Assembly: GCF_003148565.1 (NCBI RefSeq)
Contig: NZ_QGGL01000019.1
Location: 1 to 64,000 of the forward strand
Direction of reading: 5' to 3'
Origin: Tumebacillus permanentifrigoris
Lineage (GTDB): Bacteria; Bacillota; Bacilli; Tumebacillales; Tumebacillaceae
Length of the DNA stretch: 64,000 nucleotides
Made by a program: the position numbers and the translations under genes. The notes below the pieces were generated by a model. It had not been told where the DNA came from. It ran no database searches and worked only from the letters and a program-made list of their open reading frames with translations. Below are positions 36,240-44,139 of this stretch, in pieces (the first letter of the stretch is position 1; every line of letters starts with the position of its first letter).

Positions 36240-36311
36240 AAAAAATGCCCAGCTCTGCTCCACTCGTCTCGTCTCCACTCATCTCAACTGCCACTGGGCC
36301 CTCGGCCCCTC
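36240..36311 (-). promoter_or_regulatory. TRAP-binding site in the trp leader, upstream of the attenuator
   Basis: Seven GAG triplets with uniform 2-nt spacers (plus-strand CTC at 36253, 36258, 36263, 36268, 36273, 36278 and 36283) are extended by CAG at 36288 and 36294 and more loosely by GAG at 36301 and 36309. The tract is enclosed by GCCCAG and CTGGGC, which could pair, and six U follow after one A. Confidence 0.88.
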
Positions 36312-36369
36312 ATTGGAAAAACGCTCTAAACACATACTCTCAACTAATTCCTCTGCTTAACTATATTAA

Positions 36370-36398
36370 ATGATACCCAGCAATCCCATTTTCGTCAA
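36370..36398 (-). promoter_or_regulatory. internal promoter for the trp genes
   Basis: TTGACG (36393-36398), a 17-nt spacer and TATCAT (36370-36375), placed directly after the aroH stop codon. Transcripts would start near 36363 with a leader of about 250 nt; read-through from the aro promoter would pass the same leader. Confidence 0.78.
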
Positions 36399-36400
36399 GC

Positions 36401-36781
36401 CTATTTTTTGGCAAGATCAGGGCGCAAGGCGACCGCTTCACGCAGGTACACATGCTGAATCTCCGACTGCTGCTTGGTCGTATTGACCTGCACCAAGATC
36501 CGGACGCACTGCGGCAAGCTGTTCGCGACCGCCACCTCTTGAGCACCGATCAAGGGAACGTGTTCCCAGCCCGGCAAGCTGCGCATCGCGCTCGCGGGGA
36601 ACGCTGCGTCAAGGTCTGGCGTGCTCGTGAACAGACAGGAGCAGATGTCCTCCGGCTCGATCTCATTGAGACGCACCATCTCGACCAGCAACTCTCGTGT
36701 TGAGGTGCGAATCTCTTCTGCGTCGTTGCGGGCGACGGTGGTCGCCCCACGCACACCGCGCATGCGGGTTTGCTCTGCCAT
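36401..36781 (-). CDS. aroH: chorismate mutase, AroH type
   Basis: A 126-residue trimeric alpha/beta-barrel chorismate mutase like that of Bacillus subtilis, not the helical AroQ type. The active-site arginine in RGVRGATTVARND, the segment IEPEDICSCLFTSTPDLDAAFPA and a later Arg in LPQCVRILVQVN fit. The C-terminal HVYLREAVALRPDL closes the site. It follows aroB by 6 bp and precedes the trp promoter. Confidence 0.96.
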   Translation of the reverse strand: MAEQTRMRGVRGATTVARNDAEEIRTSTRELLVEMVRLNEIEPEDICSCLFTSTPDLDAAFPASAMRSLPGWEHVPLIGAQEVAVANSLPQCVRILVQVNTTKQQSEIQHVYLREAVALRPDLAKK

Positions 36782-36787
36782 CTCCAG

Positions 36788-37879
36788 CTACCCCTTTCTC
36801 CGCGCAATCACTTCGCGCACTGCGTCTTCTGGCACCTGCTTGACGATGTCCACGCGACCGATCCCAGTCAACAAGACGAACGTCAGCGTGCCGCCGGTCG
36901 CCTTTTTGTCCTGACGCATCGCAGCGAGGAGATCCTCGGTGGACAGTTGGGCCGGGATGCGGGTCGGCAGGCCCGCTTTTGCCACCGCCTGTTCGACCAC
37001 CGAACTCAATTCTGGCGCACAGAGCCCCAGTTGAACCGACAAGTCTGCCGCCGCGACCATACCGATCGCGACCGACTCCCCGTGCGTGTACTCATACTCC
37101 ATCAGGCTTTCCACCGCATGTCCCAGCGTATGGCCGAAGTTCAAGATCGCGCGCACACCGTTCTCACGCTCATCCGCACTGACGACCTCCGCCTTGATGC
37201 GGCAGGAGCGTGCCAGCAGTTCGGACATCACGTCATCCTCGACGCGCAGGATCGCCTCCACCCGCTCCATGATCCAAGCAAAAAGCTCCGCATCGCGGAT
37301 CAATCCATGCTTGATCGCCTCGGCGAGCCCGCTGCGCAGTTCGCGCACCGGCAGAGTTTTCAGCGCGTCCGTGTCATAGAGCACCGCAAGCGGTTGGTGA
37401 AACGCGCCGATCATGTTCTTGGCATGCGGCAAATTGACGGCGACCTTGCCACCGACGGCGCTGTCATGCGCCAACAGCGTGGTCGGCAATTGCACGAAGT
37501 CCACACCGCGCATATACGTTGCCGCGATGAATCCTGCAAAATCCCCGACCACACCGCCACCGAGCGCCAGCACGACCGAACGCCGATCAAGTCCTGCTCG
37601 ATAGGCCGCTTCAAACGCCTCGCCCGCCCGCGCCAACGACTTCGACTCCTCGCCAGCCGGAATCACATGCACGTCATACGTGTACCCGAGTTCCGTGAGC
37701 GAGGAGGTCACTTTTTCCAAGTGCCCCGTCCGCTCGACGTTCGTATCGGTCACGATCAAGTGCTTAGACGAACATGTCACACCCAGTTCCTGCAAAAACG
37801 TCCCCGTCCGTGCCAGCACGGCGGGTCCGATCACGATCTCATACGGATGCCCTGCGACGTCTACCCGTTCGCGAACCAT
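36788..37879 (-). CDS. aroB: 3-dehydroquinate synthase
   Basis: A 363-residue NAD-dependent enzyme that cyclises DAHP. GGGVVGDFAGFIAATYMRGVDFVQLPTTLLAHDSAVGGK is the NAD/substrate core (only partly quoted in family terms), and the metal ligands lie in GLAEAIKHG and FGHTLGHAVES. The start shares a base with the aroC stop (TGATG). Confidence 0.97.
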   Translation of the reverse strand: MVRERVDVAGHPYEIVIGPAVLARTGTFLQELGVTCSSKHLIVTDTNVERTGHLEKVTSSLTELGYTYDVHVIPAGEESKSLARAGEAFEAAYRAGLDRRSVVLALGGGVVGDFAGFIAATYMRGVDFVQLPTTLLAHDSAVGGKVAVNLPHAKNMIGAFHQPLAVLYDTDALKTLPVRELRSGLAEAIKHGLIRDAELFAWIMERVEAILRVEDDVMSELLARSCRIKAEVVSADERENGVRAILNFGHTLGHAVESLMEYEYTHGESVAIGMVAAADLSVQLGLCAPELSSVVEQAVAKAGLPTRIPAQLSTEDLLAAMRQDKKATGGTLTFVLLTGIGRVDIVKQVPEDAVREVIARRKG

Positions 37880-39036
37880 CAGCGTTCACCGATCAATTGC
37901 AGGTACTGGTTCAGGTTGCGCTCGATCTCCTCGACCGAATCGCCGCCGAACTTCTCCAGGAACGCCTGCGCCACCGTCCACGCGACCATCGCCTCCCCGA
38001 CTACACACGCAGCCGGCACGGCACAGACGTCCGAGCGCTCAATCGTGGCGCGATACGGTTCCTTGGTGCGCATGTCGACCGATTCCAGCGGCTTGTACAG
38101 CGTGGGGATCGGCTTCATCGCCGCGCGAACGATCAGCGGTTGCCCGTTGGTCACGCCACCCTCTAAGCCGCCTGCGCGGTTCGTGCGACGGTAGTAGTCG
38201 CCTTGGCGGAACCCGATCTCATCGTGTACGTCCGAGCCCGGACGGCGCGCTGCTTCAAACCCGAGGCCAATCTCCACGCCCTTGATCGCCTGGATGCTCA
38301 TCACCGCTTGTGCGAGACGCCCGTCCAACTTGCGATCGGGATGTGAGTAGCTACCTAGACCGATCGGCACACCGGTCACGATCACTTCGAAGATCCCGCC
38401 CAGCGTATTGCCTGCCGCTTTCGCTTCGTCGATTGCGTCGATGATCTTCTTTTCCGCATCCGGGTCGGCGACACGAACTTCCGAGTGCTCCGCGCGTTCT
38501 GCGATCTCAGGGATCGTACCTTCAAACGTTTCGACCTTGACCGGGCCGAGTTCGACGACATGCCCGAACACCTCGATACCAAAGCGTTTGAGCAATTGGC
38601 GGGCAATCGAACCGACTGCAACCATCGTCGCGGTGTTGCGCGCACTTGCGCGCTCCAGCACATTGCGGATATCCTCTTGGTGATACTTCAACGCACCTGC
38701 GAGATCGGCGTGCCCAGGGCGCGGCTTGGTGATCTCGACGACGCTCTCGTGCGGCTCGCCTTCAATCGCCATCTTGTCCGACCAATTTCGCCAGTCCTTG
38801 TTGTGAATCTGCAGGGCAACCGGTGTGCCCATCGTCTTGCCAAAGCGCACACCGCTGAGAACATCCACGCGGTCTGTCTCGATCTTCATGCGCCCGCCTC
38901 GTCCGTACCCCTGCTGTCTCCGCCACAGTTGTTGGTTGATGCCCTCAATCTCAAGCTGCAAATTGCTCGGCAGCCCTTCTACAATCGCAGTCAAAGCAGG
39001 TCCATGCGATTCACCTGCTGTCAGGTATCTCAACAT
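37879..39036 (-). CDS. aroC: chorismate synthase
   Basis: A 385-residue FMN-dependent enzyme making chorismate (called aroF in Bacillus). Signatures are [14 protein letters not shown] at the N-terminus, a central basic region around [13 protein letters not shown], and the late [12 protein letters not shown]. It is the first gene of the supraoperon; chorismate feeds the trp and tyr branches and also the futalosine menaquinone genes elsewhere in this window. Confidence 0.97.
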   Translation of the reverse strand: MLRYLTAGESHGPALTAIVEGLPSNLQLEIEGINQQLWRRQQGYGRGGRMKIETDRVDVLSGVRFGKTMGTPVALQIHNKDWRNWSDKMAIEGEPHESVVEITKPRPGHADLAGALKYHQEDIRNVLERASARNTATMVAVGSIARQLLKRFGIEVFGHVVELGPVKVETFEGTIPEIAERAEHSEVRVADPDAEKKIIDAIDEAKAAGNTLGGIFEVIVTGVPIGLGSYSHPDRKLDGRLAQAVMSIQAIKGVEIGLGFEAARRPGSDVHDEIGFRQGDYYRRTNRAGGLEGGVTNGQPLIVRAAMKPIPTLYKPLESVDMRTKEPYRATIERSDVCAVPAACVVGEAMVAWTVAQAFLEKFGGDSVEEIERNLNQYLQLIGER

Positions 39037-39100
39037 CTCTCTCTCGGCTCCTCTCCTACACTACACTGTCGCGCTTTAAAGCAAGATAAACAATACTCAC

Positions 39101-39130
39101 ATTATATCTCATTGTGAAAAGTTTTGACAA
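39101..39130 (-). promoter_or_regulatory. promoter of the aroC-aroB-aroH(-trp) operon
   Basis: TTGTCA, an 18-nt spacer and a perfect TATAAT, giving a leader of about 60 nt. I see no GAG-repeat tract in this leader. Confidence 0.78.
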
Positions 39131-39132
39131 TC

Positions 39133-39165
39133 AAAACGGCGCTCTCTACATCATGAGCGCCGTTT
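39133..39165 (-). terminator. terminator after the M42 peptidase operon
   Basis: AAACGGCGCTC pairs with GAGCGCCGTTT around a 10-nt loop; on the minus strand the tail is TTTTGATTG, a modest U-tract. The aro promoter begins right after it. Confidence 0.65.
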
Positions 39166-39173
39166 CGCTTGAC

Positions 39174-40166
39174 TTACAGGCTGTAATTGGTCAGGACTGC
39201 CAGCGCCAATTTCGCCGCTGTCTCCACATCACCCAGATCGACCATCTCCGAGCCAGTTGCGCTGTAGCGCACCGGGATCGACAAGCCGCCCGTCGGAATG
39301 CCATCGCGCATCGACAACAGGGCGCCGCAATCGTTCGAGCCTTCCGGATAGACTTCCAACTGGTGCGCGAGACCCGCCGCTGCGGCTTCGTCGAGCAGGA
39401 AGTCCTTGATGCGCGGCGGAACGATAAAGTTTTTGTCAAGCAGTTTCACAGCAACGCCCTTGCCGAGTTTGACTTCGATGCGGCCTGCACCCGGCGTATC
39501 GCCCGTGCGCACCGCGTCGAGCACCAGACCGAAGTCCGGCTCCACGCCAAACGCCGCCGGCTTGATCCCACGGCTGCCGACACCATCCTGCGTGGAGAAC
39601 ACCACGGTGACGTCATGCGCTTGGTGGCCGAGGTGCTTCAACACGTCGACCGCCGCCGCACAACCGGCACGATTGTCCATCGCTTTGCCGATCAGTTTGT
39701 CCGGCGCGAGTTCGAGCACGTGTTGCGAGAGCGAGGCGATGTCGCCGATGCGAACTTTTTTCGCCGCTTCCTCGTAGGAAGTCGCACCGATGTCCACAAA
39801 CAGCCCATTGTGTGTCACGCTGCCTGGGTCCTTGTAACTTTCTGCAAAAACGACCCCGATCGTGCCGTTCGGGAACTCGATGCGCTGGCCGACGAGGTAC
39901 GCCGGTTCCATGTGGCCTTGGATGCGCAGGAAGCCGTCGCTCTCGATATGATTGACGAGCAAGCCTGGCTCATCCATGTGTGCGACGAGCAACAGTTGCT
40001 TGCGGGTGTCGGCGGTGCCTTTTTTCGTGACGATCAGGTTGCCGAGCACATCTTCCTGCACGGTGTCCGCGTATGGAGCGACCGCTTCCTTTAGAATGGC
40101 GCGCACATTTTCTTCACGGCCCCACGGACCAGAAGCTTCCGAGAGGGAAATCAACAGTTCCTTCAT
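39174..40166 (-). CDS. M42 peptidase-like protein with substituted active site
   Basis: A 330-residue M42 (FrvX/YsdC-type) fold. It keeps LLLVAHMDEPG (metal His, Asp) and GKAMDNRAG (metal Asp). The catalytic/metal Glu-Glu motif reads STQDGVGSRG where relatives, including the two genes beside it, have VQEE. The C-terminal metal His is Ala in VRYSATGSEMVDL (paralogues: RYIH, RYMH). At least the general base and two ligands are therefore missing. It is third in a three-gene operon and may be a non-catalytic subunit. The start overlaps the next gene's stop by 4 nt. Confidence 0.8.
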   Translation of the reverse strand: MKELLISLSEASGPWGREENVRAILKEAVAPYADTVQEDVLGNLIVTKKGTADTRKQLLLVAHMDEPGLLVNHIESDGFLRIQGHMEPAYLVGQRIEFPNGTIGVVFAESYKDPGSVTHNGLFVDIGATSYEEAAKKVRIGDIASLSQHVLELAPDKLIGKAMDNRAGCAAAVDVLKHLGHQAHDVTVVFSTQDGVGSRGIKPAAFGVEPDFGLVLDAVRTGDTPGAGRIEVKLGKGVAVKLLDKNFIVPPRIKDFLLDEAAAAGLAHQLEVYPEGSNDCGALLSMRDGIPTGGLSIPVRYSATGSEMVDLGDVETAAKLALAVLTNYSL

Positions 40167-41188
40167 GAGGTGAGTCCTCCTTGCTCTACGCTGCGCAGAA
40201 ACTTCTCCACCAGCAAGATCGTGTTCTCATAATCGTCGAGGCTGATCATCTGAGCCGGCGCATGGATGTAGCGCGTGGGCACCGAGACGACGCCTGCAAG
40301 TGTTCCGGTGCGCGCGAGGTGGATGCGCCCCGCGTCGTTGCCACCCGCAATCGTGTTGCGGAATTGGTACGGGATGCCGCCGTCCTCTGCCACTTTTACC
40401 ATGTGGTCGATGAACTTGCGGTTGTGGATCGAGGAGCTGTCCATCAGCGACAGTGCGGGACCTGCCCCCAGCTCGGTCGCGCGGCCGTGTGCAACGGTGC
40501 CCGGAATGTCGGACGCGAGCGTTCCTTCCAGCACCAACGCGATGTCCGGCTGGACGCGATAGGCCAACGGCCCAGCCCCGCGCAGTCCGATCTCCTCCTG
40601 AACGGAGAAGCCGAACACGAGCGGGAGGTCAAAATTCTTCTTGATCGTCTCAATCATCACCGCACACCCGACGCGGTCGTCGAACGACTTCGACTTCGCA
40701 CGGCGCACGCCGATCTCTTCGTACTGCGTGGCAAACACCGCGACATCGCCGGGCTGGACATAGCGCAGCGCTTCCGCACGGGACGAAGCCCCGATGTCGA
40801 TGCGCAGGTTTTCCAACGGGATCGGCTTGCGGCGTTCATCTGGCGCTTGGTGGTGCGGTGGCTTGGAGCCGATGACGCCCGGGATCAGGTCTTTGCCGAT
40901 CTTGACCGGCTTGGCGATGAGGATGCGGTCGTCGATGCCGCCGATGTGGCGGAACTGGAGCAAGCCGTTGTCATCGATGGAGGAGATCATCAGGCTGACC
41001 TCGTCCATGTGTGCACAGAGCAACACTTTCGGCCCCGGACGGGTGCCGTGTTTTTCCGCGATCAAGTTGCCCATCACATCGGTATAGACGTGGTCGACAT
41101 ACTCTTTGATTTCCTCATAGATCACTTGGCGAATCTCGTCCTCGTAACCAGACGGACCCACCGCTTCGGTCAGGCGTTTAAGTAGCAA
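40163..41188 (-). CDS. M42 family metallopeptidase (aminopeptidase, FrvX/YsdC type)
   Basis: A 341-residue dinuclear metal aminopeptidase of the kind that forms TET dodecamers. Ligands and base are intact: LLCAHMDEVSL, DDRVGCAVM, SVQEEIGLRGA, the acidic ligand as Glu in LVLEGT, and the His in TRYIHAPAQM. It is cytoplasmic, with no signal. Family members trim peptides after proteasome-like proteases. It lies between two paralogues and overlaps both. Confidence 0.92.
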   Translation of the reverse strand: MLLKRLTEAVGPSGYEDEIRQVIYEEIKEYVDHVYTDVMGNLIAEKHGTRPGPKVLLCAHMDEVSLMISSIDDNGLLQFRHIGGIDDRILIAKPVKIGKDLIPGVIGSKPPHHQAPDERRKPIPLENLRIDIGASSRAEALRYVQPGDVAVFATQYEEIGVRRAKSKSFDDRVGCAVMIETIKKNFDLPLVFGFSVQEEIGLRGAGPLAYRVQPDIALVLEGTLASDIPGTVAHGRATELGAGPALSLMDSSSIHNRKFIDHMVKVAEDGGIPYQFRNTIAGGNDAGRIHLARTGTLAGVVSVPTRYIHAPAQMISLDDYENTILLVEKFLRSVEQGGLTS

Positions 41189-42246
41189 GACAATCCCTCC
41201 ACATACGCCCGGTCAATTCCGGCGATAAAATGGGCGAGCAGTTTCCCTGTGCGCTCGATGTCACGGTAGCAAACCGTCTCCACCGAAGTGTGCATGTAGC
41301 GGATCGGGATCGACAACAACCCCGTCGCGATCCCTTCGTGCTGCACCTGCAACAGGTGGGTGTCGGTGCTGCTGTCACCTTGGATAAACTCGTACTCATA
41401 CGGCATGTTCAAGGAATCTGCCGTCTCAGCGAGACTCTTCGTGATCTTCTGATGCGCGTTCGGGCCGAACAGGATCGTCGGGCCCCCGTCGAGCGGGAAA
41501 TTCGCGTCATCTGGAGCACCCGCGTAGTCACCAAACGTCACGTCGATGGCGATGGCGATATCCGGTTTCACACCAAAAGCGGCCGGACCCGCTCCGATGC
41601 GCCCGCGCTCCTCCTGCACCGTGCCGACTGCATACACATCGACACCGCAACGCAGACGCTGCAATTCTGCGAGGCATTCGAGCACAGCCGCCACACTCGC
41701 GCGGTTGTCGAGCGACTTGGCCGCGATGCGGTCGTATTGCAACTCCAACGGTTCGCGACGGATCGTCACCGTATCGCCGACGCGGACTTTGTCACGCACC
41801 ATCTGCTCGGGCATCCCGAGGTCGATGAACAGGTCGGTCAGCGGTGCAGCCTTGCCCCGCTCCTCTGGCGTGGTCAGATGCGGTGGCTTGGAGCCGATGA
41901 TGCCGACATAGTCGCCAGAGCGGGTGTGTACGAGCACTTCCTGTGCAACTTGTGTCCGCGGGTCGACCCCGCCGATGTTGGTCATGCGCAGAAATCCACC
42001 TCGTTCGATCTTGGTCACCATCAGACCGATCTCATCCATGTGCGCCGCGAGCAGCACGCTCGGGCGAGGACCTTCACCTTCACCCTCGATGCGGGCAATC
42101 AAGTTGCCGATCTTGTCGATGCGAATGTCGGTGGTAAAAGGAGCAAGCGCCTCTGTGAATCTCGCTGCGATGCCGTGTTCATGACCGGACACACCGTGGT
42201 CAGCGAGAAGAGCCTTCATAGTCGCGCGAATATCTAAGTCGCTCAA
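41170..42246 (-). CDS. M42 family metallopeptidase, first gene of the triplet
   Basis: About 358 residues. I start at the TTG of LSDLDIRATMKALL, because GGAGGGGG lies 8 nt upstream; the longer frame adds 29 residues with no site. Motifs are complete: LLAAHMDEIGL, KSLDNRAS, TVQEERGRIGA, IAIDVTFGDY and IRYMHTSVETV. The 3' end overlaps the next paralogue by 19 nt, so the three are one operon. Confidence 0.91.
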   Translation of the reverse strand: MSDLDIRATMKALLADHGVSGHEHGIAARFTEALAPFTTDIRIDKIGNLIARIEGEGEGPRPSVLLAAHMDEIGLMVTKIERGGFLRMTNIGGVDPRTQVAQEVLVHTRSGDYVGIIGSKPPHLTTPEERGKAAPLTDLFIDLGMPEQMVRDKVRVGDTVTIRREPLELQYDRIAAKSLDNRASVAAVLECLAELQRLRCGVDVYAVGTVQEERGRIGAGPAAFGVKPDIAIAIDVTFGDYAGAPDDANFPLDGGPTILFGPNAHQKITKSLAETADSLNMPYEYEFIQGDSSTDTHLLQVQHEGIATGLLSIPIRYMHTSVETVCYRDIERTGKLLAHFIAGIDRAYVEGLSCYLNA

Positions 42247-42336
42247 GATCGTAACCCCCTCCGGTAGATAGATGAAAAAAGAACGGTCAGCACATCGCGT
42301 GTCTGCCGTTCGCAACTCGTATGTATAGATCAAACT

Positions 42337-42663
42337 CTACTGCTTGCCCTTTTCAGAGCGCAGCGGAGCCAACAACTGCAAGGAGAGTCGGAAACTGCGG
42401 GCATACAAAAACTCGCCGATCGCAATGGATGCGACGGTCGAGGCCACACTCAATAGCCCTACACCCGCATGCGGAGCCAGTTGCGCCGCGAGGGTGAGCG
42501 TGCCGTAGATGCCCAGAGCAGTACCTGCCGACAGCATGGAGGCATAGCCCAGCAGATCGAGAAGTGTCCGACCAGACAGATGTGCGCGCACTTGCAGGCG
42601 AATCCCTCCGTAGTACAGCACATACGCAATCGCCGCAAGAATCAACATCGGTAGCATGTCCAT
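42337..42663 (-). CDS. small membrane protein (about 108 aa)
   Basis: Three hydrophobic helices (about 4-18, 36-60 and 68-90) and a short basic tail ending RSEKGKQ. GAGAAGGG is just upstream of two in-frame ATGs (42663, 42657); either may be used. I do not recognise the family. It is upstream of the M42 operon on the same strand, with a gap of 90 bp. Confidence 0.62.
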   Translation of the reverse strand: MDMLPMLILAAIAYVLYYGGIRLQVRAHLSGRTLLDLLGYASMLSAGTALGIYGTLTLAAQLAPHAGVGLLSVASTVASIAIGEFLYARSFRLSLQLLAPLRSEKGKQ

Positions 42664-42786
42664 CCATCCCTTCTCGACTCGATCCCACACAATATGTACA
42701 TTCTACCAATCGTCGGAATCTTCGTCAACTCGACTAAAACCTACCAAACCTCCACATACTACCCCCGGAAAGGCAGGGATCCCCTC

Positions 42787-42996
42787 ATGGAGACACATTC
42801 GAAGATTGGGCAAGCGATCAACTACTTGCAGGCCAAGGGGTTCCTGGTCAAAGGCTACGGATACCCGGAAAGCGAGTCCCACCACAGCGGCGAGAGCATC
42901 GCCGACCAGTACCGCGTGTTGCAAGGCGATTATGACACGGGCATGATCGCACCGATGGAATTGATGCAAGTCGTAGAGCAACTGCAACAGGAGTAA
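42787..42996 (+). CDS. small hypothetical protein (69 aa)
   Basis: The frame METHSKIGQAINYLQAKGFLVKGYGYPESESHHSG... has AGGCAGGG upstream and a strong terminator right after the stop. It is soluble, with an N-terminal helical segment and a C-terminal MELMQVVEQLQQE. An earlier in-frame ATG (42694) lacks a site and falls in the promoter region. Family not recognised. Confidence 0.65.
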   Translation: METHSKIGQAINYLQAKGFLVKGYGYPESESHHSGESIADQYRVLQGDYDTGMIAPMELMQVVEQLQQE

Positions 42997-43002
42997 CTTT
43001 GG

Positions 43003-43040
43003 AAAAAGCATCACAGCCGCGTGCGCCGTGATGCTTTTTT
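43003..43040 (+). terminator. terminator after the 69-aa gene
   Basis: AAAAGCATCAC and GTGATGCTTTT pair around a 13-nt loop and are followed by more T. Confidence 0.88.
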
Positions 43041-43096
43041 GCCCTCCACGCACATATCATTCCCCGAAGAACTCTGCGTGAAGGGGGGGAAGCTCG

Positions 43097-43840
43097 TTGG
43101 AGAACAGACGATACAACCGCGTGCTGATCAAACTGAGCGGTGCTGCTGTTGCGGGACGGCAGGAGTTCGGCTTTGACCCAGACGCGCTCGAACATATCAC
43201 CCGCGAAGTGCTCACTGTCGCCAACCTCGGCGTCGAAGTGGCTGTGGTGATCGGCGGAGGCAATATCTTTCGCGGGAACGTGGCTGACAATTGGGGTATC
43301 GAACGCGCCGAAGCGGATAGCATCGGCGTGATGGGCACCGTGATCAACTCGCTGATGTTGCGCAGCGTCCTGAAAGCGCGTTCCGCCTTCGAAGTCCGCG
43401 TGCTCTCCGCCATCGAGATGAACTCGATCGTCGAGCCCTACATCCGTCTGCGCGCCATCCACCATCTCGAAAAAGGCTACCTCGTCCTCCTCGCCGGCGG
43501 CACGGGCCAGCCCTTTGTCTCCACCGACTACCCGGCCGTCCAACGGGCGTTGGAACTGCGCTGTGACGCGATCCTCGTCGCCAAGCACGGGGTCAACGGC
43601 ATCTTCACCGCCGATCCCAAATTGGAGCCGAACGCCCGTTGCTACGAGACGATCTCCTACGCCGACGTCGTCGCTGGCAATCTCAAAGTCATGGACCAGT
43701 CCGCGATGCTGCTCGCCCGCGACTACAACCTGCCCCTGCACATCTTCGACATCGATTCCACCGACACGATGGAGAAGATCGTGCTTGGCAACAACGTGGG
43801 AACCTACATCGCCCCCCACACCACCACCCGCATCCTGTAA
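43097..43840 (+). CDS. UMP kinase (PyrH) paralogue
   Basis: A 247-residue amino-acid-kinase-fold protein. KLSGAAVAG, GGGNIFRGN, DSIGVMGTVINSLML and AGGTGQPFVSTD align with PyrH, with Gln where PyrH usually has Asn in GTGNP and with DYPAV in place of DTAAA. It should phosphorylate UMP or a related substrate. It starts with TTG after AAGGGGGG. The usual pyrH lies between tsf and frr; this gene stands alone, so it may be a second copy or a diverged relative. Confidence 0.8.
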   Translation: MENRRYNRVLIKLSGAAVAGRQEFGFDPDALEHITREVLTVANLGVEVAVVIGGGNIFRGNVADNWGIERAEADSIGVMGTVINSLMLRSVLKARSAFEVRVLSAIEMNSIVEPYIRLRAIHHLEKGYLVLLAGGTGQPFVSTDYPAVQRALELRCDAILVAKHGVNGIFTADPKLEPNARCYETISYADVVAGNLKVMDQSAMLLARDYNLPLHIFDIDSTDTMEKIVLGNNVGTYIAPHTTTRIL

Positions 43841-43843
43841 GCG

Positions 43844-43886
43844 TAAAAAAGGGACACATCCGCACGCAGCGGCTGTGTCCTTTTTT
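43844..43886. terminator. bidirectional terminator between the pyrH paralogue and the DUF1450 gene
   Basis: AAAAGGGACACA pairs with TGTGTCCTTTT; A- and T-tracts lie on the two sides and the genes converge. Confidence 0.88.
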
Positions 43887-43887
43887 C

Positions 43888-44139
43888 TCACTCCTGATGA
43901 CTCTCTATGTACTGCACGATCTTCTCGCGCAACTCCGGCACGTCGTGTGCATAGAGGAAGTTGTCGTTGATCACCACGTAGGCATACCGCATACAGATCC
44001 CGCATCGATCCAAGCAATCGGCCGGTTCGATGCCAGCATCCGGGTACGTCTTGATCAACCAATCGACCGTCTCGATGTCATCGAGGAACTGATTGCTCGA
44101 ACAGACCTCAATCGTGAAGCACTTCTCTTGGGCCTCCAC
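43888..44139 (-). CDS. DUF1450 (YuzB-like) small Cys-containing protein
   Basis: 83 residues with the family pattern: a first Cys in IEVCSSN, then CLDRCGICMRYAYVVINDNFLYA and a C-terminal helical segment. Four Cys suggest a redox or metal role; function unknown. It starts with GTG after GGAGGGGG and overlaps the 3' end of rluA by 32 nt. Confidence 0.82.
   Translation of the reverse strand: MEAQEKCFTIEVCSSNQFLDDIETVDWLIKTYPDAGIEPADCLDRCGICMRYAYVVINDNFLYAHDVPELREKIVQYIESHQE

Noticed and set aside
42848-44062. A 404-codon minus-strand frame opposite the pyrH paralogue
   Set aside because: Antisense to a gene with clear kinase motifs and crosses two strong terminators.
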